A stretch of 60,662 nucleotides of DNA. Source: Deltaproteobacteria bacterium. GTDB lineage: Bacteria > Bdellovibrionota_B > Oligoflexia > Oligoflexales > Bog-1112. The notes beneath the pieces were generated by a model. That model was not told the DNA's origin and did not search any database. It saw nothing but the letters and a program-made list of their open reading frames with translations. The stretch covers positions 1 through 60,662 of the forward strand of contig CANIBL010000010.1 in the NCBI GenBank assembly GCA_947466225.1. The letters run 5' to 3'. Made by a program: the position numbers and the translations under genes. Positions 16,650 through 26,579 of this stretch are shown piece by piece. The stretch's first letter is position 1; every line of letters starts with the position of its first letter.

Positions 16650-16843
16650 TTTCTCTATCGTTTTTGTATCGTTGTGCAGCACAGCTTTATAGAGCTACTT
16701 TTAACAACGACCGGAAAATCTAGGGTTTTTGCTGACAAAAGTTCATATCATCGAATCTGCGCGAGAAGCAAGACGGGATCCAATTTTCGTTGAATATACA
16801 GTAAAATAGGCAAGATAGCAGAGAAATTTTAGAGGTAAATTTC

Positions 16844-17872
16844 ATGGACAATTTGGCGCATGGTCTTGCAGGGGTATTGCTGGGGGCTGGGCTCTTCCCT
16901 GCAGAGGCAGTACGAAGCAAACGACGGCTGTTCCTCGCCTCCATTTTGGTCGTTAACCTCCCCGATATCGATATTTTGCTTCGCCTTTGGAGCAGCGAAG
17001 CCTATTTTTTTCATCATCGAGGATTTACCCATTCTTTCCTTGGGTTACTCCTCATGATCCCCCTGTCGTTCTGGTTGACTCGCCGGGTGTTGGGCTGCAA
17101 CAGTTCCTTATCCACCCGTTCTCTTTGGGGGTTTGTACTGGCTCAGCTCCTGGTGGGGCATTTTTTTCTGGATTTTCTTACTGCATATGGAACCATGTTC
17201 CTTTACCCGTTTACCATGCGACGCTTTTCCTTCCCGTTGATGTTCATTATCGACCCACTTTTTTGGCTGCTAACAGGGGCCAGCGCTTGGTTGTGCTATC
17301 GACAATCTACGCCCATACAAATCCGACGGATGGCTGCAGGGAGCGGCTTTGCTGTGGCTTGCTTGTGGGTCTTTGAACTCCATCATCGACATCTAGCCCA
17401 AGAAAAAATCCCTTCTGAACTGGCTTCTACCACACAGTATATATACCCTGCTCCCCTGGCCCCATGGGCATGGAGTCTGGTTCTGGCAACAGGAGAAGCT
17501 AGGCCTCCTTATATCCAAGGCTTTGTTTCGCTTCTGCATCAAGGCTATACGCGATTTTCTCCGGTAGAAAGTGGATATGAGGCTCAACTTTGCCAGCAAC
17601 TGTCCGATTCTCCTCTAGCGCGGCAGGCCTTCGAACGTTATAAGCAGTGGGGTGAACCGGTGGTATGCAAGCCAGGTGAATCGCCTATGGAGTCGATACC
17701 TGGCTGTATGTGTAGCAGCTTGAAATATGCGTTTCCCGGTGAACCTCCGGGCTTTTTCGGCAGCTACTGGATTCAGGCAGATGGCCGCACGGAATTTGCC
17801 CCTCGAACAGCGCCTCGCTCTGTGATTCGCTTATATCAACAACTCTTGCGTGGGAAAGAACCAGAAACGTGA
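16844..17872 (+). CDS. Membrane-bound metal-dependent hydrolase (YdjM/DUF457-like)
   Basis: Starts MDNLAHGLAGVLLGAG, the N-terminal signature of this inner-membrane family, followed by LPDIDILL and FHHRGFTHSFLG, then HFFLDFLTAYGT. The conserved H and D residues in these motifs are thought to bind metal. Four to five membrane helices occupy the first ~190 residues; the C-terminal 150 residues are soluble. Members have been described as LexA-regulated membrane hydrolases, but the substrate is unknown. The stop overlaps the GTG start of the next gene, so the two are coupled. Confidence 0.8.
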   Translation: MDNLAHGLAGVLLGAGLFPAEAVRSKRRLFLASILVVNLPDIDILLRLWSSEAYFFHHRGFTHSFLGLLLMIPLSFWLTRRVLGCNSSLSTRSLWGFVLAQLLVGHFFLDFLTAYGTMFLYPFTMRRFSFPLMFIIDPLFWLLTGASAWLCYRQSTPIQIRRMAAGSGFAVACLWVFELHHRHLAQEKIPSELASTTQYIYPAPLAPWAWSLVLATGEARPPYIQGFVSLLHQGYTRFSPVESGYEAQLCQQLSDSPLARQAFERYKQWGEPVVCKPGESPMESIPGCMCSSLKYAFPGEPPGFFGSYWIQADGRTEFAPRTAPRSVIRLYQQLLRGKEPET

Positions 17873-18663
17873 AAAAAAAACCTTTTGATAAATACGAATA
17901 CTATCTCCGATCGGTTCAATCGCCAGAGGCCGATGCGCAATTCCTCCAACGGAAATATCAAAGTCTTCGCGGGGAAAAAGCCATCGTGTTGCGAGAAGAT
18001 TTCTGTGCGGCTTTTGCCCTTTGTTGCGAGTGGGTGAAGGCCAATAAAAACCAGCAAGCAATTGGCATTGACCTCGATCCAGAGACCATCGCCTATGGCC
18101 GTGAACAGTACGTCCCTCTGCTCTCTGCAGACCAAAAATCCCGTTTGCAGCTCATTCGAAAAGATGTAACCAAAAAAAATCTGCCTACAGCTGACATCAT
18201 CTGTGCATTGAATTTTAGCTACTTCATTTTTAAAGAACGTGAAAAGCTCAAAAGCTATTTTTCTTCTGTTTTGGCTTCTCTTCGTCCAGGTGGCGTGTTT
18301 TTCCTCGATTGCTTTGGAGGCAGCCAATGCCAGCATGCCATCGAAGAAGAAACGGAGTTTCAAGGGGAAGGGTTTAGCTATTTTTGGGACCAGGACTCCT
18401 TTGATCCGGTTACTCATAATGCCTTGTTTCACATTCATTTCAAGCGAAAGGGAGAAGCCAAACGAAAGAAGGTGTTTACTTACGATTGGCGCATGTGGAC
18501 CATTCCAGAGTTGAAAGACATTCTGGCAGAGGTTGGATTCAAACAGACCGTCGTTTACTGGGAAGGGACCACGAAATCAGGCGAAGGAAATGGGGTTTTC
18601 TCTCCTGTCACCAAAGGGGAAGAGTGTGAGGCCTGGGTAGCCTATTTGGCTGCATTGCGATAA
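17869..18663 (+). CDS. Class I SAM-dependent methyltransferase
   Basis: 264 residues with a Rossmann-type fold: motif I region VLREDFCAAFALCCEW (atypical, lacking the usual GxGxG), IGIDLDPETIAYG as motif II, the DIICALNFSYFIF segment and LRPGGVFFLDCFGG later. This pattern fits small-molecule methyltransferases of unknown substrate. The GTG start overlaps the previous stop (GTGA). A palindromic terminator follows. Confidence 0.75.
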   Translation: MKKKPFDKYEYYLRSVQSPEADAQFLQRKYQSLRGEKAIVLREDFCAAFALCCEWVKANKNQQAIGIDLDPETIAYGREQYVPLLSADQKSRLQLIRKDVTKKNLPTADIICALNFSYFIFKEREKLKSYFSSVLASLRPGGVFFLDCFGGSQCQHAIEEETEFQGEGFSYFWDQDSFDPVTHNALFHIHFKRKGEAKRKKVFTYDWRMWTIPELKDILAEVGFKQTVVYWEGTTKSGEGNGVFSPVTKGEECEAWVAYLAALR

Positions 18664-18722
18664 TTTTTTTTGATTATTCTTGTTTCTTTCGGAAACTGCG
18701 CAGCTGGTCCCGCAAAAAATCC
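18664..18722. terminator. Bidirectional terminator, CTGCGCAG-type palindrome family
   Basis: A T-rich stretch (18664-18672 and on), then GGAAACTGCGCAGC and TGGTCCCGC, then a run of A at 18713. It lies between the convergent methyltransferase and lipoprotein genes. This copy keeps the central CTGCGCAG palindrome exactly. Confidence 0.75.
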
Positions 18723-18732
18723 AAAAGGAAAA

Positions 18733-19305
18733 TCACCCCTCCGGTCGTAACAACAAATCACTGACCTGAAACAAACAGGTTGCCACGTCAAAAGCTTGAA
18801 GCCCTGCATCCGGTTCAACCCGAGATTTTATCCATAAAGGATCAAAGCCGCGCCTTCGAGGTGAACTATACCGCTCCGCTTCTCCCAACAGCGCCAGCTG
18901 CACAGCAAGTGCTTTCAGGTTATTCACTGTGCTGATTGTGGCGGCCCCTTCAAGATGTAACATCTCAACCAGTTGAGCAATAAAAGCGTGCTGGGTTTCG
19001 GTTGCAACGGCTTCCTGCTCAGAATCTTGAAATCGAGAGGTCATAGCGGAGCCTGCCAATCGATTCAGAATAAGAGCCCGTGATTTTGGGGGAATCGCCT
19101 CTAGGTCGAGATCCAACTCTGTATCTGTTTCAGGGGAGTCAGCGGACGTGTTGGAGGAAAAGGGTAGAGAGGATCGAAAAGAGGCATTCTCTTTTGGCGC
19201 AACCCCTTGGTAAAGAACGGAGGGAAATTCACAGGCAGAAAAAACCAGGGAGCAAGCACCTTGTATCAAAAAAGTTTGCCACTTATGAGGTTTCTTATGA
19301 GCCAC
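18733..19305 (-). CDS. Putative lipoprotein of unknown function
   Basis: 190 residues. The N-terminus has basic residues, a hydrophobic stretch and then FSAC at residues 22-25, a plausible lipobox. A Ser/Thr/Asp-rich spacer follows, then a helical region from about 75. No domain recognised. Monocistronic, convergent with the methyltransferase gene and divergent from prkA. Confidence 0.55.
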   Translation of the reverse strand: MAHKKPHKWQTFLIQGACSLVFSACEFPSVLYQGVAPKENASFRSSLPFSSNTSADSPETDTELDLDLEAIPPKSRALILNRLAGSAMTSRFQDSEQEAVATETQHAFIAQLVEMLHLEGAATISTVNNLKALAVQLALLGEAERYSSPRRRGFDPLWIKSRVEPDAGLQAFDVATCLFQVSDLLLRPEG

Positions 19306-19460
19306 AGCATCCCCCTATTCTAGCCGCAGCTTTTTCGGCATTTCCAAGCGCCGCCCTGTACCTTTTCCCCATGCCTTTGATCTTTCTGCCAAAAAGGGAG
19401 TAAAATAAAAGGCAAGAAGTGTGCAAGCGTTTGGTTCAATGCCATATGACGAGGTCGTAC

Positions 19461-21530
19461 ATGGATGCCCAGAAAATCATCTCTCTCATTGCCCAAGAAT
19501 CACTGCAGCAGCAGCACAAAACCCTTACCTGGACGGGGTCTTTCTCGGATTACATGAACCTTGTGGTGGAGAAGCCAGCCGTAGCCAGAACAGCATTTCA
19601 ACGCATGTACGACATGATCGCTTCGTACAAATTCAGCACGTACAAAGAATATAAAAAGACGGTGGTGCACTGGAATTTTTTTGATGATCCCATTGACCAC
19701 GGAAAAGATGCCATCTATGGACTCGATGTTCATTTGATGAAGTTGGTAAATGTGATCAAAGGGGGCGCCTCCAAGTACGGCCCTGAGAAACGGGTGATCC
19801 TGTTGCACGGTCCGGTTGGGTCCGCTAAGTCTACGATTGTACGACTCATTAAAAAGGGTATCGAGCACTATAGCCATACCGAAGCCGGGGCCTTATACAC
19901 CTATCAGTGGTTTAATTTAAAAGAATTGCTGCAGATGGAAGATGTCATGCCGTGCCCCATGCATGAAGATCCCTTGCATGTGATTCCTGAATCCCGACGT
20001 CGAGATGTCCTACAAGCGTTAAACCAAGGGCGAGACCACGAGAATCGCGTATTTATCGAAGGGGATTTGTGTCCGGCTTGCCGATATGTCTATCGCAGAT
20101 TGTTTGATCATTATCAAGGCGATTGGCAGAAGGTGGTGGAAAATCATATTCGCATTCTTCGTCTCACCTTGAGTGAAAAAGACAGGATTGGGATTGGGAC
20201 ATTCCAACCAAAAGATGAAAAAAACCAAGATTCTACTGAGCTTACAGGCGATATCAACTATAGAAAAATTGCTATCTACGGCTCCGATTCTGACCCTCGG
20301 GCATTCAACTTCGATGGGGAATTTAACATTGCCAATCGAGGGGTTATCGAATTTGTCGAGGCCCTAAAATTGGATGTTGCCTTCCTTTATGACTTATTGA
20401 CGGCAAGCCAAGAACATAAGGTGAAGCCAAAGAAATTTGCCCAAACCGATATCGATCAAGTGATTATCGGCCATACCAACGAGCCAGAATTCCGGAAGCT
20501 GCAAAGCAATGAGTTTATGGAAGCTCTTCGCGATCGAACGATCAAAATCGATGTCCCGTACATCACAAAATTATCCCAAGAAATCAAGATTTACGAAAAA
20601 GATTTCAATGGGACCACAGTCCCAAATATTCACATTGCACCGCACACTCTTGAAATGGCTTCCATGTGGGCGATTTTGACCCGACTTGAAGAGCCGAAAA
20701 AAGCGAACATGACGCTGATGCAAAAGTTGAAGCTCTATAACGGCAAAACTTCGCAACAATTTACCGATGACAACGTAAAAGAACTGCGAAAAGAAACCAA
20801 GCGCGAGGGGATGGAAGGCATCAGCCCCCGATATATCCAAGACAAAATTTCCAATGCGTTGATCATCGATCGAGGCCAAGGTTGCATCAATCCATTTATC
20901 GTGATGAATGAATTGGGCAGTGGGTTAAAAGGCCACTCCCTGATCAACAATGAAGAAACAAAAAAACGCTATGAAGAGTGCTTGGCTGAAGTAAAGCGGG
21001 AGTACGAAGACATCGTGAAGCACGAAGTACAACGCGCGATCTCTGCCGATGAGAAAGCTATCGATATTCTCTGTGGAAATTACATCGACAATATCAAGGC
21101 TTACAGCCAAAAGGAAAAGATTCGAAATCCCTACACAGGCGCCGATGAAAGCCCAGACGAAAGACTCATGCGATCCATCGAAGAAAAGATTGAGATTGCC
21201 GAAAGCCGAAAAGACGATTTTAGACGTGAAATTATGAATTATATCGGAGCGTTGGCATTGGATGGAAAATCCTTTGACTTCAGAACCAACGAGCGATTGC
21301 ACAAAGCTCTCGAATTGAAGTTATTCGAAGACCAAAAAGACACCATCAAATTGACAACGCTGATTTCTAAGGTGGTAGATAAGGAGGCCCAAGCCAAGAT
21401 TGACATCGTGAAGAACCGATTGATCAAAAATTACGGCTATTGTGAGATTTGCGCCACAGATGCGCTGAGTTTTGTTGCCAGTATTTTTGCAAGAGGGGAT
21501 GTGACGAATCAATCAGGCAAACACGGCTGA
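19461..21530 (+). CDS. prkA: PrkA-type serine protein kinase
   Basis: PrkA/YeaG proteins have an AAA+-like N-terminal domain and a kinase-like C-terminal part and act in nutrient-stress and sporulation responses. This 689-residue protein shows the P-loop [12 protein letters not shown] near 130, typical PrkA blocks such as [41 protein letters not shown] and HTNEPEF, and the C-terminal helical region. ATG 19461 has GAGGT five bases upstream. yeaH follows 14 nt downstream and then spoVR, the classic three-gene set. Confidence 0.95.
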   Translation: MDAQKIISLIAQESLQQQHKTLTWTGSFSDYMNLVVEKPAVARTAFQRMYDMIASYKFSTYKEYKKTVVHWNFFDDPIDHGKDAIYGLDVHLMKLVNVIKGGASKYGPEKRVILLHGPVGSAKSTIVRLIKKGIEHYSHTEAGALYTYQWFNLKELLQMEDVMPCPMHEDPLHVIPESRRRDVLQALNQGRDHENRVFIEGDLCPACRYVYRRLFDHYQGDWQKVVENHIRILRLTLSEKDRIGIGTFQPKDEKNQDSTELTGDINYRKIAIYGSDSDPRAFNFDGEFNIANRGVIEFVEALKLDVAFLYDLLTASQEHKVKPKKFAQTDIDQVIIGHTNEPEFRKLQSNEFMEALRDRTIKIDVPYITKLSQEIKIYEKDFNGTTVPNIHIAPHTLEMASMWAILTRLEEPKKANMTLMQKLKLYNGKTSQQFTDDNVKELRKETKREGMEGISPRYIQDKISNALIIDRGQGCINPFIVMNELGSGLKGHSLINNEETKKRYEECLAEVKREYEDIVKHEVQRAISADEKAIDILCGNYIDNIKAYSQKEKIRNPYTGADESPDERLMRSIEEKIEIAESRKDDFRREIMNYIGALALDGKSFDFRTNERLHKALELKLFEDQKDTIKLTTLISKVVDKEAQAKIDIVKNRLIKNYGYCEICATDALSFVASIFARGDVTNQSGKHG

Positions 21531-21544
21531 GCAGGGTATGCATC

Positions 21545-22648
21545 GTGAAAATGGAAACCGACCTCAATCGCTTTCATAAAATTGTACGGGGAAAGATTAA
21601 GCAATCCCTGCGAAAGTTCATTGCCAGTGGAGACCTCATCGGGCGTCAAGGGAAAAAGACCATTAACATCCCCTTGCCCCGCATCGATTTGCCCCGTTTT
21701 ACTTTTGGTGACAGCCAGAAAAATGGCGTGGGGCAAGGGGATGGATCTGTTGGGGATGCTAAAAATCCACAAGAGGGCCAATCGGGAGAAGGAGAAGCAG
21801 GAGATCAAGTGGGGGAACATACCCTCGAAGTAGAGCTGACGCTAGAAGAGTTGGCTACGATTTTGAGCGAAGAGCTAGAACTTCCCAATATTGAACAAAA
21901 GGGCAAAAAAAACCTCGAGCATAAGGAAATCAAATACAAAGGCCTGGTCAAAAGAGGCCCTGAGTCTTTGCATCATTTTCGACGAACCTATCGAGAAGCT
22001 TTAAAGAGGATGATCTCTAGCCAAGAGTACAACCCGGATGATCCCATTGTGGTTCCCATTAAGGAAGATAAGCGGTATCGTTCCTTTAAAGAAGTGATTC
22101 ACCCTAGCGCCAATGCAGTCATCCTGTACATGATGGATGTGTCGGGATCTATGGGGGATGAGCAAAAAGAAATCGTACGGCTAACCAGTTTTTGGCTGGA
22201 TACCTGGTTGTCCCATCAATATAAAGGGCTCGAAAAACGCTATATCATCCATGATGCTGCAGCCAAAGAGGTAACCTCTGAGATTTTTTATCGAACAAAA
22301 GAATCAGGGGGAACCCTGATCAGCTCTGCCTACAAGTTAGCATTGGAAATTATCGAACAAGAATACCCTGCCGCAGATTGGAACGTGTATTTGTTCCATT
22401 TTTCCGACGGAGACAACTGGTCTGGCAATGACACCACAGAATGTATGAGATTGCTGGAAGAAAAAATGATCCCTCGCGTGAACCTATTTTGCTATGGGCA
22501 AGTGGAATCGCGATATGGATCTGGACAATTTCTTCGAGATTTAAAGAAGTATTTTGGAGAAGAAAATGAACGCATTACCTTGACGCAAATTCGGGATCGA
22601 AACGCCATCATGGATGCCCTCAAATTGTTCTTGGGGAAGGGGAAATAG
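21545..22648 (+). CDS. yeaH: YeaH/YhbH family protein (DUF444, VWA-like)
   Basis: The family partners PrkA in the YeaG-YeaH stress pathway. An acidic N-terminal region with a Gly/Glu-rich spacer (about 60-105) leads to a von Willebrand-A-like domain with [14 protein letters not shown], where D-x-S-x-S would bind a metal. [11 protein letters not shown] follows near 285. The start is GTG 21545, or ATG 21551 two codons later. Tightly placed between prkA and spoVR. Confidence 0.93.
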   Translation: MKMETDLNRFHKIVRGKIKQSLRKFIASGDLIGRQGKKTINIPLPRIDLPRFTFGDSQKNGVGQGDGSVGDAKNPQEGQSGEGEAGDQVGEHTLEVELTLEELATILSEELELPNIEQKGKKNLEHKEIKYKGLVKRGPESLHHFRRTYREALKRMISSQEYNPDDPIVVPIKEDKRYRSFKEVIHPSANAVILYMMDVSGSMGDEQKEIVRLTSFWLDTWLSHQYKGLEKRYIIHDAAAKEVTSEIFYRTKESGGTLISSAYKLALEIIEQEYPAADWNVYLFHFSDGDNWSGNDTTECMRLLEEKMIPRVNLFCYGQVESRYGSGQFLRDLKKYFGEENERITLTQIRDRNAIMDALKLFLGKGK

Positions 22649-22651
22649 CCC

Positions 22652-24139
22652 ATGTTCCAACATACGGTGCTGCCTATGGAGTTGCAGGAAATCATCACGC
22701 TCATTGAAGAAAAGAGCCGTTCCGTTGGCTTGGACTTTTTCCCCACCCTCTTTGAACTAGTCGATTATCAGCAGCTCAATGAAATTGCGGCGTATGGAGG
22801 ATTTCCCACGCGATATCCGCACTGGCGATGGGGGATGGAGTATGAGCGCATTTCCAAGAGCTATACCTATGGCCTTTCCATTATTTACGAAATGGTGATC
22901 AACAACAATCCCTGTTATGCATACTTGCTTCGAGCCAACAGTTTATCTGCACAAAAGACGGTAATTGCGCATGTATTTGCCCACTGTGACTTTTTTAAAA
23001 ATAACTACTGGTTCAGCAAAACCAATCGAAAAATGCTCGACCAAATGGCCAATCATGCTGCTGTCATTCGGAATTTTATTAATGACGTGGGACATGAAGA
23101 GGTCGAAAATTTTGTCGACGTCTGTCTTTCTCTGGAAAATCTCATTGATATTCAAGCCCCATTTAAACATACCCCGGCTGTAGAAAAGGAAGATGCGGAG
23201 GGAAAGCGGATCCATGTAGCCAAGATGCAGTCTAAGTCCTATATGGACCAGTATGTAAATCCCAAGGACTACTTGGAGAAACAAGAAGCCAAACTCCGAT
23301 TGGCAGCAGAGACCCAGCAACGTATTCCCGAAGAGCCTGAATCGGATGTACTCAAATTTCTCCTCGAATATGCTCCGATTCCAGCTTGGAAAAAGAAGGT
23401 GCTGCGGGTTATTCGAGATGAATCCTACTATTTCGCCCCTCAAGGGCAGACCAAAATTCTAAACGAAGGCTGGGCCAGCTACTGGCACAGTAAGATGATG
23501 ACGGAAATCTGCCCCCTGGAGCCATCCGAAATCATCGATTACTGCGACCACAATGCTGGCGTCATTGCCAATCATCCAGGTCAGCTCAATCCCTATCGCC
23601 TTGGGGTAGAACTATTACGTCATATAGAGCATCGATGGAACCGAGGGAAATTTGGCATCGACTACCTCAATTGCCAAGACCGCAAAAAGCGAAAAGAATG
23701 GGATACCCAGGCTGGACTCGGACAGAAAAAATTATTTGAGGTTCGAAAATTTCACAATGACATTACCTTCATTGATGAATTTTTAGATGAAGATTTTTGT
23801 CATGACGCCAAAATGTTCCTCTATGATTTCGATCCAAGAACGGGCAAGTCGGTCATTTCCAGCCGAGATTTCGCAAGCGTCAAAGCGCAGCTATTGTTAC
23901 AGCTTACCAATTTTGGACAGCCAACCATCAAAGTCATTGACGGCAATTTCCACAATCGAAATGAATTGCTCCTACGTCATCTCCATGAGGGGGTAGATTT
24001 GAAACAAGATTTTGCGGTAGAATCGCTTCAGAATATTCACAAAATCTGGACACGCCCCGTTCACTTGGAGACGGTGATTGAAAAAGTACCCAAACGAATT
24101 CAATTTGATGGGACGACCCACACCATTGAAAAGATGTAG
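22652..24139 (+). CDS. spoVR: SpoVR family protein
   Basis: SpoVR proteins accompany PrkA and YeaH; in Bacillus the homologue affects spore cortex, while the role in Gram-negatives is unknown. 495 residues with family blocks FFPTLFELVDYQQLNEIAAYGGFP, PHWRWGMEYERISKSY, HVFAHCDFFKNN and NEGWASYWHSKMM. The H-rich and E-rich motifs suggest a metal site. It starts three bases after yeaH ends. Its 3' end overlaps the next gene by 14 nt. Confidence 0.95.
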   Translation: MFQHTVLPMELQEIITLIEEKSRSVGLDFFPTLFELVDYQQLNEIAAYGGFPTRYPHWRWGMEYERISKSYTYGLSIIYEMVINNNPCYAYLLRANSLSAQKTVIAHVFAHCDFFKNNYWFSKTNRKMLDQMANHAAVIRNFINDVGHEEVENFVDVCLSLENLIDIQAPFKHTPAVEKEDAEGKRIHVAKMQSKSYMDQYVNPKDYLEKQEAKLRLAAETQQRIPEEPESDVLKFLLEYAPIPAWKKKVLRVIRDESYYFAPQGQTKILNEGWASYWHSKMMTEICPLEPSEIIDYCDHNAGVIANHPGQLNPYRLGVELLRHIEHRWNRGKFGIDYLNCQDRKKRKEWDTQAGLGQKKLFEVRKFHNDITFIDEFLDEDFCHDAKMFLYDFDPRTGKSVISSRDFASVKAQLLLQLTNFGQPTIKVIDGNFHNRNELLLRHLHEGVDLKQDFAVESLQNIHKIWTRPVHLETVIEKVPKRIQFDGTTHTIEKM

Positions 24140-25799
24140 CTGCCTACTGGGAATTTGGCTTTTTGCCATCTCTGGGTTGCATGCCGCTGAGAAAATGCCC
24201 TTTTTGTATAAAGTGGGTGCTCTGCCCGTTCAAACGGAGAAAATCGATCGAAAAGAAGCGGGGGTGTCGCCTCTCCTGGCTCTCTATACAGAAATTTTCT
24301 CTGCTGTATTGCGTGACTCTCATCGCTTTGTCTTGATTGAAGAGGGTGTGGTCGCTGCGCATTGGGAAAACCCGGAAGAACGGGAAAAGTGGGTCGCCAC
24401 AGAAGAAATATCTGGGTTTGTCTGTCTTACACTTACGGCAGATACAAACGCTGTACATGTCCTATTGCGTCTCTTAAGTCCAGATGGATTGGATGTATGG
24501 CTCCAAGAGATGACAACATGGGAAAAAACCGAGTTTTTTCATGCTGATGCATCCATTATTGAAAAACGTTTGCGCACCAGCCTTTATGCGCTTTTGAATC
24601 GGCTGCCCCTGGATGTTACCATCAGTGCCATACAAGGGAACCTCCTCACAATCACAGGTGGAAATGCCCAAGGACTGGTGGTGGGGGATCAAGTCGATCT
24701 ACTGCGGTCACATATTCGTACCCGCTCGCCCGCCACACAGGAGTGGGAAAGTTTTACGGTGGAGAAAGTGGGGCGTGCTCGCATCCTTGAGGTGGAAGAA
24801 ACCACAGCTGTGGCGCAGTTACTCACCGTATCAGAGACGGGGGCTTTGTCGATTGGAGATGGGATTGTACGCCCGAATATGCCCAGTCGACATTTCTTTC
24901 AATTGGCAGAGAATCGGGTTCAAGCGCCAGCCCCCCAGGTCCCTGCTACGCCGGAGAACATACCCACTGAAAAAGCAGCGCCTACAGCTCCGGCTTCAGC
25001 AAAACCAGCAGCCTCTCTCTCCCAGAAAATGGAAAAGGGAGTAGAGCAAGTAGGTGAGGCTATCCTACAGACGCCCGTGCATATCAATCAGTTGGTAAAG
25101 CGGATGGTGGAGGAGCTGACGGCAGATGCAGGATTGCGATTGTTAGATTTCTCCGGCCCTTTTGATTCCAGCACAAAATTTTTGTGGTATCTCCCTCTTA
25201 ATACCGCGGGGGTTTCTGCCAATCGCCATTTATATGAGCATTTCTACTATGCAGTTGGCATCGGGGGTGGCCTCGGTTCGACGAAAGAAGGCGGCAGCTA
25301 TACAGGGTACTATGGAGATACGCGCCTGTATTGGGAACAAGCACTTCAAACCCCTTTTCATGGAGTCGAGCGCTGGCAAGTTGGGGGGATAGGCACAGTA
25401 GAGGGTTTGAGTGTACGCGGCGATACTTTTGGGGGATTTGACGAAGTTCAAGGCGGGGTTTTTGGTGGGCTCTTAGGCCACTTTACCTATGAGAGAAATA
25501 CAGGAGCAAGGGAAGAAGGGACATCGTCACCAAATAGAGAGACGTTGCAAATCCCCTGGTTTGCCGAATTCCGTCTTACCCCCCTTACATTGGGGCGCAT
25601 TGGATACGAGGGGACCCAGCATACATTGGGTTCTTCTCTTGGATGGAAAGTGGTCAGTGGTGCATTCTGGCCCAAGATATATGAAATCAACTGGGGGGCT
25701 TCGGTTGAGTACGGACGTCAAAGCTTAGCGGATACCCACAGCAAGGTTACAACGGTGGGTACCACCGCAGTCAAAGTTTTGGCAAATTGGAAGTATTGA
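24126..25799 (+). CDS. Exported FlgT-like / outer-membrane-associated protein
   Basis: TTG 24126 overlaps spoVR and begins a good signal peptide (MKRCSCLLGIWLFAISGLHAAEK). Residues about 30-160 look like a FlgO/TolB-type alpha/beta domain. Then comes ITGGNAQGLVVGDQVDLLR with VGRARILEVEETTAVAQL, which resembles the C-terminal domain of flagellar assembly protein T (FlgT). A Pro/Ala linker (about 265-310) leads to a Gly- and aromatic-rich C-terminal half with alternating strands ending in W-K-Y, likely a beta barrel. Translational coupling to a PrkA operon is unusual. FlgT forms an outer-membrane motor ring in Vibrio; the assignment here is by pattern only. Confidence 0.6.
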   Translation: MKRCSCLLGIWLFAISGLHAAEKMPFLYKVGALPVQTEKIDRKEAGVSPLLALYTEIFSAVLRDSHRFVLIEEGVVAAHWENPEEREKWVATEEISGFVCLTLTADTNAVHVLLRLLSPDGLDVWLQEMTTWEKTEFFHADASIIEKRLRTSLYALLNRLPLDVTISAIQGNLLTITGGNAQGLVVGDQVDLLRSHIRTRSPATQEWESFTVEKVGRARILEVEETTAVAQLLTVSETGALSIGDGIVRPNMPSRHFFQLAENRVQAPAPQVPATPENIPTEKAAPTAPASAKPAASLSQKMEKGVEQVGEAILQTPVHINQLVKRMVEELTADAGLRLLDFSGPFDSSTKFLWYLPLNTAGVSANRHLYEHFYYAVGIGGGLGSTKEGGSYTGYYGDTRLYWEQALQTPFHGVERWQVGGIGTVEGLSVRGDTFGGFDEVQGGVFGGLLGHFTYERNTGAREEGTSSPNRETLQIPWFAEFRLTPLTLGRIGYEGTQHTLGSSLGWKVVSGAFWPKIYEINWGASVEYGRQSLADTHSKVTTVGTTAVKVLANWKY

Positions 25800-25800
25800 G

Positions 25801-25878
25801 CGTTTTTTCGGAAACTAACCCCATCTGCTAATGAAGATGTCCCTTCCGTCATGCCCATACGGACGAAAAAAAAAACGA
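25801..25878. terminator. Composite terminator with repeat fragments between convergent genes
   Basis: CGTTTTTTCGGAAAC at the left and CGAAAAAAAAAACG at the right flank a 55-nt interior. The left end matches the CTGCGCAG-type terminators, but the core is replaced. The interior contains CCGTCATGCCCATACGG, a truncated GTCAT-type repeat that can itself form a small hairpin. It separates the FlgT-like and SRPBCC genes. Confidence 0.6.
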
Positions 25879-26418
25879 TCAACTTGAAGTTGCATGCCCC
25901 TTCAAATAGCCCCTTAATCCCTCACCCAAACTGGTCAAGTTAGGGGCGATCATTTTTTCGATGAGCTTCTCAATAATGGGGGTTACCTTTGAGGCTAGCA
26001 ACCAGGGTACACCTGGAACTTTATCTCCATGGATTTCCACATGGCACGTCACTGTGAGTCGAGTTGCATTTTTTCCGTCAGCTTCAAATAAATTAGTACC
26101 GCTGGCAGAGAAAAGGTCATTGGCGAAAAAAGAGGCAAGTTCGTATGTCACGCGCCGCTGGATATCATCCCATTTCGCCATATCCCGCCAAGAAAACATC
26201 TCTGCAGGCAAAAATTTTTGCACCAACGCGGGGACCTCGATATCGGCAAACCAGCGATTTTCGATTTCACGATGGGTCCCATCGATTTCACGCATGGAAA
26301 CGCATTCGATTTTTCGAATACTTGGTAGGTACGCCGCAATCTCAGGGAGTTTGTCTCGTACCAGCATATAAACTTGTTCAACGGGAGCTTCGATGCGATC
26401 GGTGTGTTGGAGTTCCAT
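25879..26418 (-). CDS. SRPBCC/START-like domain protein
   Basis: 179 residues. MELQHTDRIEAPVEQVYMLVRDKLPEIAAYLPSI is the usual start of a polyketide-cyclase/START-type pocket protein (helix-grip fold), and a long amphipathic helix lies at the C-terminus. Such proteins bind hydrophobic ligands; the ligand is unknown. ATG 26418 is chosen because a longer frame would read through the tRNA gene. It lies 30 nt downstream of tRNA-Val on the same strand. Confidence 0.72.
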   Translation of the reverse strand: MELQHTDRIEAPVEQVYMLVRDKLPEIAAYLPSIRKIECVSMREIDGTHREIENRWFADIEVPALVQKFLPAEMFSWRDMAKWDDIQRRVTYELASFFANDLFSASGTNLFEADGKNATRLTVTCHVEIHGDKVPGVPWLLASKVTPIIEKLIEKMIAPNLTSLGEGLRGYLKGHATSS

Positions 26419-26448
26419 CTGTTTTCTCCAGTTGCATCGAGAAAAGAG

Positions 26449-26525
26449 TGGTAGGGGCGCACGGATTCGAACCGCGGACATCTGCCGTGTAAAGACAGCG
26501 CTCTAACCAGCTGAGCTACGCCCCC
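26449..26525 (-). tRNA. tRNA-Val (anticodon TAC)
   Basis: The minus strand folds into a cloverleaf. The acceptor GGGGGCG pairs with CGCCCCT. The D arm GCTC...GAGC follows TA. The anticodon stem CTGTC/GGCAG encloses the loop TTTACAC with anticodon TAC. The T arm contains GGTTCGAATCC, and CCA is encoded at 26451-26449. Confidence 0.96.
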
Positions 26526-26579
26526 CCATTAGGTCAGAAGCTGTATATGCCAAAGATCCAACCCGGCGTCAACTGATTT

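Noticed and set aside
26419..26481. N-terminal extension of the SRPBCC gene
   Set aside because: The extension would be translated from the tRNA-Val 3' region; ATG 26418 begins the recognisable domain.
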